Positions 14,773-25,400 of a stretch of DNA of 64,000 nt are shown here, in pieces. The translations under genes and the position numbers were made by a program. This stretch comes from Tetranychus cinnabarinus (taxonomy: Eukaryota > Arthropoda > Arachnida > Trombidiformes > Tetranychidae), in assembly GCA_022266195.1 (NCBI GenBank), contig WHVY01000004.1, forward strand, positions 4,667,501 through 4,731,500, in the 5' to 3' direction. The notes beneath the pieces were generated by a model. It had not been told where the DNA came from, searched no databases, and saw only the letters and a program-made list of their open reading frames with translations. Every line of letters begins with the position of its first letter. The first letter of the stretch is position 1.

Positions 14773-17286
14773 CTGAAAAAATCACAGAAAAATAAAGTTC
14801 CAATTTTGAATTGAAATGATATTGAATTTGCAGACACAATTTACAATTGTACTGACAATTGGACCAATATTTGGTATAATATTTGGTTATGTTAATCGAA
14901 GGTAAATCATGTTTTAATCGCTTTTTTTGCAACTTTTTCTTGCCAATTCTCACATGAAGCATCAGGCTTCATCTTTTATCATCTCATCATCATCGTTAGT
15001 TATATTTACTGTTGGTTATAAATACGCAAATGTTGAGATGGAAAAGATGAAAGAGAAAGAAAAATGAGATGAGAAAAGGGAATGACAGGGAAATGATGAT
15101 GTTTATCAGAAAGATGATGAGGTTTGAAGATACAAATGATGTGATGTTTTGTATGACTGTTGTTGTTAAATGTTGTCGAGTTGATGGCAAGACAAGTGAT
15201 GATGAAGATGAAGATTAAGAGATAAACAGGGGAAAGTTGATAGACTTTGAGAGAGATTTTTTTCTTCTTCTTCGTCTTGTAGATGACAATAATGGTAAGA
15301 AAATGTTAGGTTAATTTGATGACAATTAAGACTGATGGGAATCTCATTTTTACCTTTCACTTTATTTCTTCTTCTTCTCTTCACCTTTCTCTACTCACTT
15401 TTAGATGATGATGATGATGATGAATGGAGAAGACGATGAACAAGTTGAATGTTGATCATCAAATTGAAAAGGAAAGTGTGAAAAAGTGGAAAAAGCAAAG
15501 CAACAGTGAAAAAACAAAACCAATCAAACTCACTGAATAACAAAGATTGAGTTATGATTTTTAATGGTAAATCAAATGATGAACAAAAGTGAGAGTAAAG
15601 ATGATTTAGATGATAAAGTTATCCAAAAATTTTGTCCGATTTTTACTGTTGAACAAAAATATAAGATTTGCTTGAATGTTGATCCAACAGCCACTGGTGA
15701 GGAAAGGTTATGAACAAATGAAAATAATGGCTTTCTTTAAGAATCACTATTCCTTTGGTCTTCTTCATTTTCTTGCTTCTCTTTCATTCTCTCCATGGAA
15801 TTTTTACTCTGAAAGTGAGAATGATGATGAAAATGATGATAACGATGATGAGTTTGGTTAAAACGGTTGGACGAAAAAGGTTGGTTTAATGTAAAAAACT
15901 AGGTGAGTTGAGATGAAAATTGAGAAGGCGCAGAATGAAACAGTTGAATTATTATCATTATTTTATCCGAAAGTTTCTGTGAATGCTCAGAAGATTATCT
16001 TTCGCAACCTCTTAATTCTTGGACTTTCAACTCGTCTAATCTAATTTTGGACTCTTTTCCCTTTTCCCGCTAAAATCTGATGGTTCAATTATTGATGAAC
16101 CTTGAGTTGATTTACTTTGAAATCACATCTTTTCAACATTCACTTTGGATCAACTTTAATCTGTTTTTAGTCGTTCCTTTACTTTTACCTCTTTTTTTCA
16201 TCTTAATCTTTATTTTTACCCTTTTTCCTCTTCTTCCTTCATGATAATATCTAATCAATGATGAATACTTTTACTGAATATTAAAAGTATTACAATTTAT
16301 ATAACCTTTAAATTGAATTTTTCCGTCTCTTGGTTTCAATTGTTTTTGGGTTACATTTCATTTTAACCTTTACCTTTAGTCTCACCTCATGAATATTATA
16401 TTAATAAAGATGAATTTTCAGGCTCTTCATTTGCATTACATTTTAACCTGACTTTTGTCAATTTGATTGTAGACTCATTTGCCTTTGTTGAGCGATTTAA
16501 TTAATCTCTGGAGAGGCAAATATTAACATCTGTCATTATTGATAATCATTCAATTTTGTTTCATCTTTTATTTCAATCTATAAAAGGGTGACAATTTCAT
16601 TAACTAATTGTAATTCAAAGATTGATAGTTGCTCGATAACATTGGTAAAGCTTTTTTCATGTAAACATTAGCGAAATTCAAGGATTCTTGCATTCCTGCA
16701 AACCTCGGTTTACGATTGATTAAACATCAATTTATTTTCTTTAACATGAAGGGCTTAAATGTTTTATCATTCAACTGGAATTGTTTATTTCCAGAATTTC
16801 AATCTGAGAGAATTCATCTTTTTAAGAATCGATACATTTTAATGAGAGACTGAATCTATTTAAAAAGATTGATGCAAAAATCTTAAATCTTGGCTCTTTT
16901 AAACACTTTGAATGGAGTAAATTGTTGGTGATTTATTTGATTGTTGAAATTTTTCACCAATTTTCACCTTTTCGGTATTGGTTTAAATGAACCGGTTTTG
17001 TTTCTGGTTACGCTAAAGCTACTGCCATCTGTTAGCTGGTTTCATTGAGTCTGTCAAATTTTGATTGTAAACAAAGATTTGTCGTGGTTTATTTTTTTAC
17101 TTTCTAGTTTATTTAATTGTTGATTTAAAGTGTTTATATTTATTTTTGTCATTTACTATTATCAATCTTTACTTTGATGGTCCTACTGGGTTCGTAAAGT
17201 TTCACTAGATTGAGTTAAGTGGCTGTCGTTTGCGAGCTTCTCTTTTGTAACTTTTGTAGTGTCCTTTTTTTGGTTAATCTATAGAA
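14773..17286. other. Intergenic region between the orphan exon and ESS2
   Basis: No convincing coding exon. It contains a GAT-type microsatellite (about 15,403-15,423) and purine-rich low-complexity tracts. It probably holds the 5' end of the minus-strand gene at 14,557-14,772 and the ESS2 promoter. A GCCATCT motif at 17,024-17,030 lies about 260 bp upstream of the ESS2 start codon. Confidence 0.5.
15403..15423. repeat. GAT trinucleotide microsatellite
   Basis: Perfect run of about seven GAT units. Confidence 0.8.
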
Positions 17287-18672
17287 ATGGCTTTAATCAA
17301 AAAGGATAATAATTCATCTTTAATCTCTTCGTCAACATCGTCTTCATCTCTAGTATCAGCTGAAAAGAAAAGGAAACCAATAGTTTTGGAAGAAGATGAG
17401 TTCATCGAAGCTCTTGATTGTATTATTGAAAGAGACTTTTACCCAGCTTTAAGTAAAATGAAGCAGCAATTAAAGATATTGGATAATCCACTCGTACAAG
17501 GCCAAGCAGCTACTCTTTCAGCCCCATTGACGGCTACTCCGCTTACATTTGAGACACCTAACATTACAATCCCTGTTGAGGAAGTCAATGAAAGAGATGA
17601 CACTACTGAAGATACAATAGAACCGACCAAGAAAAAGATCAAAACAAATCTCTCGTTGAATGCATTCTTATCTAAATACACTAGTGAAGATAATGCGTCT
17701 TTCGATGATATAATGAAAGAAGCTGAGAAAAGGCATAGACAAAAATATCCATGGTTGTATTTAGAGGAAGAAAAGATGAATCAAATGATTACAGATGGAA
17801 TGACTTTACCCTCCATAGAAGGAAAAGACATGATTGGAGCTGATGGTACTGTGGGACGAATAGCTTGGGCTTATAAAAATCTCAATTCATTGATGTTCAT
17901 ACCAGAAGGAGTCAAAGATGGCACCCAATTTGCACCTAACCCACACTCAACAATCTGCCATGAAAATACCAGGTTCAAGAAGAACCCATTCAATGAAAAT
18001 CTTAGCGAATCTGTGTTAGCTGAAGCTGCTCTTGTCGCCTCTCAAGAAAAAACGGGCAAAATTGGTATCGATGGTAAAGAACTCATCAATAATGTTCCTA
18101 AAGTTGGAGGCTATTCTTTTGTACCGCTGACTCCTTCTCCAGCTCCAGGTGTTACTAACACTCCTTTAATGACTTGGGGTCAAATCGAAGGTACTCCTTA
18201 CAGTTTGGATGGAAGTGAGACACCGTTGCTTACTAGTTCTTCGCTGCCTTCTGGTACTCCACAATTTAGAATTCCCGATGTTCCAAAGAGGGAACAAATT
18301 GGACATGCATTAGCAGATAAAATTAATAAAACAAACCGAAATAAGAAGAAAGAAGCCTACAAACAAGCGCAATATTTAAAGAACAGTCCCTTAATATATA
18401 GTGGAGGGAAAACGTTTAATGAAAGTTTGGGATCTATGTCACCAGCAGCGCAAAAATTGGCCACTCTCAGATTGGGGATCAACAAGAACGTTGATAAAGA
18501 ACTTAGATGTAGTTATTCTCCCTCTATCTCAAGGACTCCGAATAATCGATTGAAAAGTCCAATCACCCCTTCACCATCGTCTTTGATAAAAGTCACAACT
18601 CCAAAACCGACTTCTAATATATCTTTAACTGATAATTTATTAAATATTCCGAGGAAAATAGGAAAAAGTTAA
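17287..18672 (+). CDS. Ess2: ESS2 splicing factor homolog (DGCR14/Es2)
   Basis: Intronless 461-residue protein of the nuclear ES2/DGCR14 family, which associates with late spliceosomal complexes and promotes accurate splice-site use. The N-terminal block (about residues 35-70) has the family's acidic lead-in EEDEFIEALDCIIERDFYP followed by a predicted helix. A central block (about 160-215) contains the Trp/Tyr-rich MIGADG...WAYKNLNSLMF segment. Near residues 280-320 is the diagnostic run of short proline motifs with SPAPGV, PLMTWGQIEGTP and GSETPLL, close in arrangement to the vertebrate protein. A Lys/Asn-rich helix and a Ser/Pro/Thr tail with TPSPS-type sites follow. The ATG is the first in the frame. 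The stop codon overlaps that of the opposing SBP2 gene, and an AATAAA at 18,783-18,788 lies inside that gene, so its mRNA should run antisense into SBP2. Confidence 0.93.
   Translation: MALIKKDNNSSLISSSTSSSSLVSAEKKRKPIVLEEDEFIEALDCIIERDFYPALSKMKQQLKILDNPLVQGQAATLSAPLTATPLTFETPNITIPVEEVNERDDTTEDTIEPTKKKIKTNLSLNAFLSKYTSEDNASFDDIMKEAEKRHRQKYPWLYLEEEKMNQMITDGMTLPSIEGKDMIGADGTVGRIAWAYKNLNSLMFIPEGVKDGTQFAPNPHSTICHENTRFKKNPFNENLSESVLAEAALVASQEKTGKIGIDGKELINNVPKVGGYSFVPLTPSPAPGVTNTPLMTWGQIEGTPYSLDGSETPLLTSSSLPSGTPQFRIPDVPKREQIGHALADKINKTNRNKKKEAYKQAQYLKNSPLIYSGGKTFNESLGSMSPAAQKLATLRLGINKNVDKELRCSYSPSISRTPNNRLKSPITPSPSSLIKVTTPKPTSNISLTDNLLNIPRKIGKS
18636..18641 (-). terminator. Poly(A) signal AATAAA for SBP2
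   Basis: Minus-strand AATAAA 28 nt beyond the SBP2 stop codon, inside the ESS2 coding sequence. It implies a very short SBP2 3'UTR. Inferred from motif and position only. Confidence 0.45.
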
Positions 18673-19952
18673 TATTTCCTTCGTTTTATTAATCTGATGT
18701 AACTATATATGGTGCGTCTCAATGGCGTATGGACGGCTTTTCTGTAAGTCTGCAATTCACGTGGAAGGTGCCCTTTTTCTTTAATAAATTCACGAAATTC
18801 TTCGAAAGTACTCTCAGGCAAAGTTTCCAGATAACGTACCAACATAGCTTGAGTTCTATCATAAGTTTCTTTGGCTTTTGTTACAAATTGCATCAATTTA
18901 TTAAATTCTTCCTGAAAAAGAAATTGAAAACCCAAACTTGAAATAAAAAAAGTACTTTGAATTACTATAAAGCGATGAATCCTTACGTGAACACCTGAAT
19001 AATCAATAATTGCGACGGCAGAAACTTGAGAACGAGGCGTTTTGGCGCAAACTCTTGCTAGACGATTCCTGGTCGAGGTAAAAACAATCGGGATTTGTTT
19101 CTCTTGGCATTTAAGGATTAAATCTTCAACGGTCTCATCGAGAATACCATCCACTATAACTTGTTCGATATCTGGAGCAATAACAACAGCCTTGACTTTA
19201 TTAGTACGAATATATTTATTGACCTGATTAAAGCCACAAACAAAACGTCGTTTAGTTTCCATTTTCTCTGGCGCTTTATGAAAAGCTCGATCCTGGAAAC
19301 GAAGTAGGTTTACTAATATGACATATGTGGTGAATTCAATTTCATTTGTCAACGCTTGACGAGCATACTCTCGGTGTCTGGAAGTATGTAAAGTGTAATG
19401 CACAAGACCTTCAACACTAGCAACAAGGCCAATTTGAGATAATCTTTTAGATAAAATTTCTTCATAATTTATCACTGGGTCAATATGGGGAACTCGAGAT
19501 CCTTCTGGTATACTCTCCTCAGCAGTAACATATGATGATTGCGAACCATGTGGAATTGAGTCATTTTTACCAACAATAGTAACACGATGTCTCGAACAGT
19601 GGGCAATCGTGTCATTTTTACCAATAATAGTAACAGGTGATTTCGAACACTGTGGAATTAAGTCTCTTTTATTCACAATAGTAAATGGTTGCTTCGAATT
19701 GTGTGGAATTAAGGTATTTTGGGGAAGGATCAGGATGGAATCGGAGTCTTGATAGACTACAGCTCTTTCCGCCATTGTTAATCTTAATAAATTTCTTTCC
19801 TTATTCAATTGTTTTCGCAATGCTTTTGGTTTTTGCTCTTTAGGATTCCTCCGTTCTTTACCTCGAGGCGTCGGGGCTGTTGAATCCAATAAATTACGAG
19901 GACGGACGCCAGTTGAAGTACTGGGCTTACTGTTACTACTTGAAGATGCCAT
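18669..19952 (-). CDS. SECISBP2: SECIS-binding protein 2 (SBP2-like, L7Ae domain)
   Basis: Two exons, 19952..18987 and 18911..18669, joined in phase 0 across a 75-bp intron (donor CAC|GTAAGG, acceptor TTTTTCAG|GAA); 402 residues. The C-terminal half (about residues 234-345) is an L7Ae/S12-type kink-turn RNA-binding domain starting KRRFVCGFNQVNKYI and continuing with AVVIAPDIEQ, CQEKQIPIVFTSTRNRLAR and AIIDYSGVH. This order matches the SBP2 family, which binds SECIS elements in selenoprotein mRNAs and recruits the selenocysteine elongation factor to decode UGA. The N-terminus is short and basic, as in invertebrate SBP2. Unusually, residues 81-156 are a tandem 17-residue repeat array not known to me from other SBP2 proteins. 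The gene is divergent from HP1 and converges on ESS2. Confidence 0.88.
   Translation of the reverse strand: MASSSSNSKPSTSTGVRPRNLLDSTAPTPRGKERRNPKEQKPKALRKQLNKERNLLRLTMAERAVVYQDSDSILILPQNTLIPHNSKQPFTIVNKRDLIPQCSKSPVTIIGKNDTIAHCSRHRVTIVGKNDSIPHGSQSSYVTAEESIPEGSRVPHIDPVINYEEILSKRLSQIGLVASVEGLVHYTLHTSRHREYARQALTNEIEFTTYVILVNLLRFQDRAFHKAPEKMETKRRFVCGFNQVNKYIRTNKVKAVVIAPDIEQVIVDGILDETVEDLILKCQEKQIPIVFTSTRNRLARVCAKTPRSQVSAVAIIDYSGVHVRIHRFIVIQSTFFISSLGFQFLFQEEFNKLMQFVTKAKETYDRTQAMLVRYLETLPESTFEEFREFIKEKGHLPRELQTYRKAVHTPLRRTIYSYIRLIKRRKY
18783..18788 (+). terminator. Poly(A) signal AATAAA for ESS2
   Basis: Plus-strand AATAAA 111 nt after the ESS2 stop, lying antisense inside the last exon of SBP2. 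Motif and position only. Confidence 0.45.
19515..19712 (-). repeat. 51-bp in-frame tandem repeats in SBP2
   Basis: Three 51-bp units and a shorter degenerate fourth, at 19712..19662, 19661..19611, 19610..19560 and 19559..19515. Each encodes a unit of the form xIPxxSKxPxTIxxKxD; the clearest copies are LIPQCSKSPVTIIGKND and TIAHCSRHRVTIVGKND. The first three have identical 17-residue spacing. Confidence 0.85.
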
Positions 19953-20875
19953 ACTTAGAATGTAGGTAAGATAGTCAAAAATTTAAAATATTTCTTATAA
20001 AATAGACCTGAGATGAAAAAATAAAATCAGTCCATTAGTTGGGGTTGATGGTTAACATGATTGAATTTCTTATTATATTTAGAGAGAGAGAGACAGCTTA
20101 CCTCATATGAATCATATGTGACTTTAGCATCTAAAAAATGATACAGTTGAATATTAAAAATAATCCATTAAAATGACTTCATTATGATAAATAATTCAAA
20201 TAATTAACGGTTTGGTTTACAAAATGTTAGGCAATATCAAATATTTTTGTGGAACTCAAGTTAGCGAAGCTTGAAAACAGTAGTTTAACAGGTTTGAGGG
20301 GTTAACACTAAATGTAATTATGTTACTTTTCAAATAATGTTATTGCTGGATCATCTATTTTTAATTTGTAGGAAATTAAAAAATCTACTATCTAATATAA
20401 ACAATTGGCACATGTTTAAATTATTGTTAGATTAAAGCATTGACCAGTGAATGGTCAGTTATTGCGTAGTAGATTGTGTAACAACCCCTTTTACCAACAT
20501 AAGATAGTTTCATGACTGGTTGTTGCTGTATCTATTTATTAATTTCGCTTTTTTCTATTCGTTGATTCCAATAACCTAATTTTTTTGTTTAATTTTATTT
20601 TATTTTGATAATTATCATCTAGTTCTTGTGTTTATCTGTGTTTATCAAGTATAACTTGATAAGGTAATCTTATTTTTTCATCTTTTTTTAAAACTGTTTC
20701 CCTATCTTTGTGTCTTCAAATACCGCCAATCTTTTTCTCCATAGCATTTCTCCTTCTATACCCAAGTTTACATTTTTACACATGTTTAACATGCATTTTC
20801 TTTTTCTCCAATTCTTTAGAGATTTGAAAATTAACTCAAGATTATTGGAATTATTATCTTTGAAAGGTAATAAAA
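19953..20875. promoter_or_regulatory. Divergent intergenic region SBP2/HP1
   Basis: A 923-bp gap between two divergently oriented start codons, AT-rich, without a recognisable open frame or TATA box. It must hold both promoters. A short GA dinucleotide run lies near 20,081-20,092. No other motif stands out. Confidence 0.4.
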
Positions 20876-21614
20876 ATGAAAAGAAAAGGTAAACGTACAA
20901 ACAACACATCTCAATCCAGTGAAAGTGAATGGATTGTCGAGGAAGTCGTAGACAAAAGGGTTACTGAAGAAGGTCGAGTTGAATATTTACTTCACTGGAA
21001 AGATTGGTCAGAGTCAACGTGGGAACCAGAGGAACATCTTTCTTGTTTCGAATTAATATCTAAATTTGAAGAGAAAATCAAGTAAGTTTTCAGTCTCACA
21101 AGCTTTCATTGTCTCGTTGTCTTGTGAATTATTCAACTTTTTATTCATCATGCCTCAGAATCATTGTTCATTTGACTCAGTATTTTTCTTTCATTTTAAC
21201 TGATTTGCTCTCATCTTTTTTAGAAAATCGGGAAAATCGACAGAGTCAAATGGAACAGAAGTTTTGGTAGATAAACCAAATACAGCTTTGAATGAAAAGA
21301 TTGGTGTTGATAACGTGATGTCCTCTAATTCCTCTGTATCAGATGATGCAATGAGAAATCCGCCTAGTTCTAAAAAGAATCAGTCAAAGCAGAATAAAGC
21401 AGGCTCTGATAAAATTATGCACACCATTGATAAAAGTTTAGTTCCTGATAAAGTCATTGGTGTCGTAAACAATAGCTCCGAAGGACTTTTGGTCAAAATG
21501 AAGTGGAAAAACAAGGAAGAAAAGGACTTGATTCCTTCATCGATCGCCAACACAACTTGGCCGCAACTTGTAATAAACTATTACCAACAAAGAATTCGCT
21601 GGCAAGAAACTTAA
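20876..21614 (+). CDS. HP1: Heterochromatin protein 1 (chromobox) homolog
   Basis: Two exons, 20876..21081 and 21224..21614, phase-2 junction (donor AA|GTAAGT, acceptor TTTTTTAG); 198 residues, typical HP1 size. Residues 18-68 are a chromodomain with VEYLLHWKDWS and TWEPEEHL, predicted to bind methylated H3K9. Residues about 142-195 are a chromoshadow domain (PDKVIGVV, VKMKWKN, WPQLVINYYQQRIRW), the dimerisation and PxVxL-peptide binding module. A Ser/Lys-rich hinge joins them. The inferred methyl-lysine cage is W19, W41, W44 where fly HP1a has Tyr, Trp, Tyr, and the loop between the cage and TWEPE is about two residues shorter than usual. The start is the first ATG, followed by a basic MKRKGKR tail. 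An AATAAA lies at 21,842-21,847. Confidence 0.92.
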
Positions 21615-22495
21615 ACTAAAAAATTCTTCAGTGTTTTGTTTTTCCCTGCTTAGTGTTTCATTTTAACCATCTCAGCTGTAATAATTCTAAATGACCACGG
21701 AAACTTTCACAATCCGTGTGATTTCGTTAGAAATGCGAAGCAAGAAACTCATTCATATTCTTGGAAAACACACAAAGAAAAACTCAAAGAGCTTCGATTT
21801 TAAAATTCACTGTTGATCATATTTTTAAAGAGATTTCCAACAATAAAAATCATCTTGGATCTTTTGAAATTCACATAATGCGTATTTTTTCGCCAATCTC
21901 ATATTTGCTATCCATTAGCTCGAAAATTGAAATGATGGAAATGAGCTAATTGAAGACTTCATAGCTACTCAGCTACATAGCAATATAGAGCTCTCATTCT
22001 TAATACTGAGCAGACTGTACTTAATACAGATCAACAAGAAAGCTGTGTTTCGGTAGCACTGTTTTCGAAAGTGTTGATTCTTTTCGTTTTTACATTAGTG
22101 GTAGTAAATTTCTCGTATTTCGTTTTAAAATTGATTGAACTCGACTATTGCAATTTTTAAAACGATTGGCTAGTAACCCATTTGTTTCATGATGCCGATG
22201 CATTTGTTGTTCATTAAATCTTGAAAAAAGACAAGTTTATTAAGAAATATTTAATAAACTATATTTATTTAAATTAAATAATTAATAGAAACAAAAGTTG
22301 AAAATGAGAGTCACTTTGAGAAGATGAAAAGCTTATGAGTTGAAAAAGGAGGGAAAATTAGATGATATCGATGGTGGTTTGTTTTGATTTTTAAAAAATC
22401 GATGGTAAATTTTTTTGTTTGATTTCTCAATTTCCATTGTGAATAATTATAATAATTGTGAACGAATAAAATAGTTATTATTTGTTATTCTAGTT
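21615..22495. other. Convergent 3' intergenic region HP1/membrane-protein gene
   Basis: No coding character. It contains a plus-strand AATAAA (21,842-21,847), plausible for HP1, and a minus-strand AATAAA (22,269-22,264) 227 nt past the stop of the membrane-protein gene. Confidence 0.5.
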
Positions 22496-25400
22496 TTATC
22501 TTCTTCTACCGAAATGATGGAAACCGTGTGGTGGTGGTGGTGGAGGTGGAGGGGGTGGATGGTGTTTCTTCTGTTTTCCATAACCAACTCCTTTTTCTAG
22601 GACAACACCAAAGACAACTTTACCATTTAAGTTTACTCTTGGCTTGGGTAAAAGTGGTAACAATAAAGTTTTAAAAATACCAAGTGGACTGGTCATTACT
22701 TGGCCACCTCCACCCACTGGGCCACCTCCAAAGTGGAAAGTTAATCCTTTTGCTGGTGATGATTCTTGATAGCCACCAGACTCTTCTTCGGGTGGAACTT
22801 GAGATGCATGGAAGTCGAGAAGTGGAGCACTTTCTTGAGCTACATATGATTCTCTGTTATTGATGAATGTTGGACGAGGGAAATTTTCAGCGGCTAATTG
22901 GTAATCACGACCAACTTGCTGTCCATTTGGTTGATTTTGGTGTCCCATTTGATAACCTTGATTACCTGATTGTTGAGGGCCTAACACTTGTGAGCCTTGA
23001 TTTCCTTGAGGAGGGCCTTGGATATGAGGATGGTGATGTTGTGGTCCTTGATGGTCTCCATTAAAACCTTGGAAATGTTGTGGACCATAAGATGACACAT
23101 AAGTTGGATTTTGTTGACTTGCAGCAACCATCATTTGTTGGTGTCCTTGTTGATGGTGTTGGTGCTGCTGTTGATGTTGCTGTTGCTGTTGATGATGAAT
23201 TTGACCCATAGCTCCATGATGTGATCTAAAATGACTTGGCATTGGCCCATGACCCATCCTTGATACCATATATGCTGGATGATGTTGCGAGGCTGAGGCC
23301 ATCATATGTCCACCCTGATAACCTTGTCCATTGAACGATCTTTCCATGGATCCTACGTGTGCATTTTTAGCTATTTGTTGATTAGCATTAGTTGGTGAAT
23401 AATTATTGGTGTTTACATTTTCTTTGCCTGTATTTTCAACAGTCTCTATTGGTTGAGCAGCAATCAAATTGGCTGATTCGAAACCAGGTTTCTCTGCACT
23501 TGAACTTGTCTCAATTGAAAAGATTCCCTTTTCATCGTCAGATCGTTTTGATGCAATTGAATGGCGAGCTAAAAGATGAGCAGCAGCTAACAATGTATCT
23601 GCATCTCGGGAAAACGCTCCTGGCTCATCATTGTAACGATTCCGTGGTGACTGAGTACTAGTTGTAGTTGAAGGCTTTGGTGTGGTTGTCTGTGTAGCTG
23701 AACCTGATTTCTTTGATTTATCGGATAATGGTGCAACCACAACAATGTGCGGAGAGGAACCTTCACTTTTCCTCTGTTGAACTAATCGATCGATTACTTC
23801 AGCCACTCGAGCACCAGCACTCTTTTTATTATTATTTGAATCGGTTGACCGATAACCTGCAAAACTTGGCTTTGCTTCCGAGTTTAATGACTCTAAACCT
23901 GTTGATGAAAAAGAAAAAGAAATAAGTGCTCAGTCAAATGTTGGTCAATATAAGACATTTGAATCGAAGATCGCAATCATATTAAAAAGAAATAAAATTT
24001 CCAAAAACTCAGACTTATTACAAGTTAAGAGTGGAGACTGGGTGGGTTTTAAGGACATAAAAACTGAGTCAACCTGTCCATCGCTTTATATACAGTTGTG
24101 AAACTAGATTTTCTCATCATCTCAATCATTTTCTTAATGTTAATTCATGAATAAATGTTTAAACAATTACAAAAATCAATGAACAGTCTCATTAATTCCT
24201 ACTCCTAATTTATTCAAAAAAATTTAGCCAACTGAATACAATGTATGAACTGAATGTATTTTTACAAGTCCAGCTAAAAATCATCGCTTAAATGGTGGAC
24301 CTTTGCCCAGAATTTTATTTTTATTTTTCTTTGAACAACAGATCGATCAATATAATTATGTCGATCTCAACTACTATTTTTGGTGTAATCAAATATCAGT
24401 AAATAATTGAAAAGATTGTCAACACTTTGGATGAAATTTCAATTGACTGAAAAGTAAAATCAAAAAGAAAGCAGTTTGATAAAGAAGCCTGACTCCATAA
24501 TTGTACAAAAAGCAAAGTTTGAACTTTGAATACGATTTCATCGAAAATAGTTGATCATGAAAAATTTTTAATCGCCCAAATGGACTCAGTTTTCACTCCC
24601 TTATGTGTAACCCGATTATGGAAGAAGGAAATTTAATGATGGTCTTGAAATTAAGTTAATTTAATGTTAATGATTTTTCTTACTTTCTAATAACAAAAGT
24701 ATGCTTTAATGTGGTAAAATATTGATGAAACTAATTTCTTTCAGCCTCATTGATCATGCAAAACCCGTCCAATTACAAGGGACGATTTGATAGTAATTTA
24801 TGAATTGAACAGATTAGAAAAATTGAAGATGAAAAGAGATGAAACGGAAAGATCTTGTTTGCACGAGCGCTTTGACTCGTGAATCCATTGATGCGTCCCA
24901 ATAAATTCACTTGAAATGTGATTATTAGCAACGTGAGCACACCCTTTGGCCTCCTTATTACTCTTTCATCCTCAACATCATTAACTGATTGACAGAAGAT
25001 AATTATAAGCAAATGTGTCTCATAAGCAATCAAAGTCACAAACAAGCTCAACTCAAATTATAAAACACAATAAACCAAAATCAAGTTCAAACACTGGTCA
25101 CTATGCAAAGGATTGGAATCACTCTTCAAATAAAAAATACAGAAGACTTGGAAATAAAACTGATTAATTACATTCCAATAACTATATTTAAAGTACAAAA
25201 TGATTATAAAAACCCAATAATGTTGAACCATTTTCATAAACAGCTGAAATTGATCTCAATTTGGGTTGCTTCAAGCAACAGATGAAACCATCAAAAAAGG
25301 TTAAATTGAATGTCATCCTAATGTTGCAATGAAAGTCATTATATTGATGATTAAGTCTACTTTCATTTTTCATCTTTATTATTTCCAATCAATTGAAATT

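Noticed and set aside
22867..23925. Plus-strand frames opposite the membrane-protein gene
   Set aside because: Antisense shadows of the Gln/His-rich exon.
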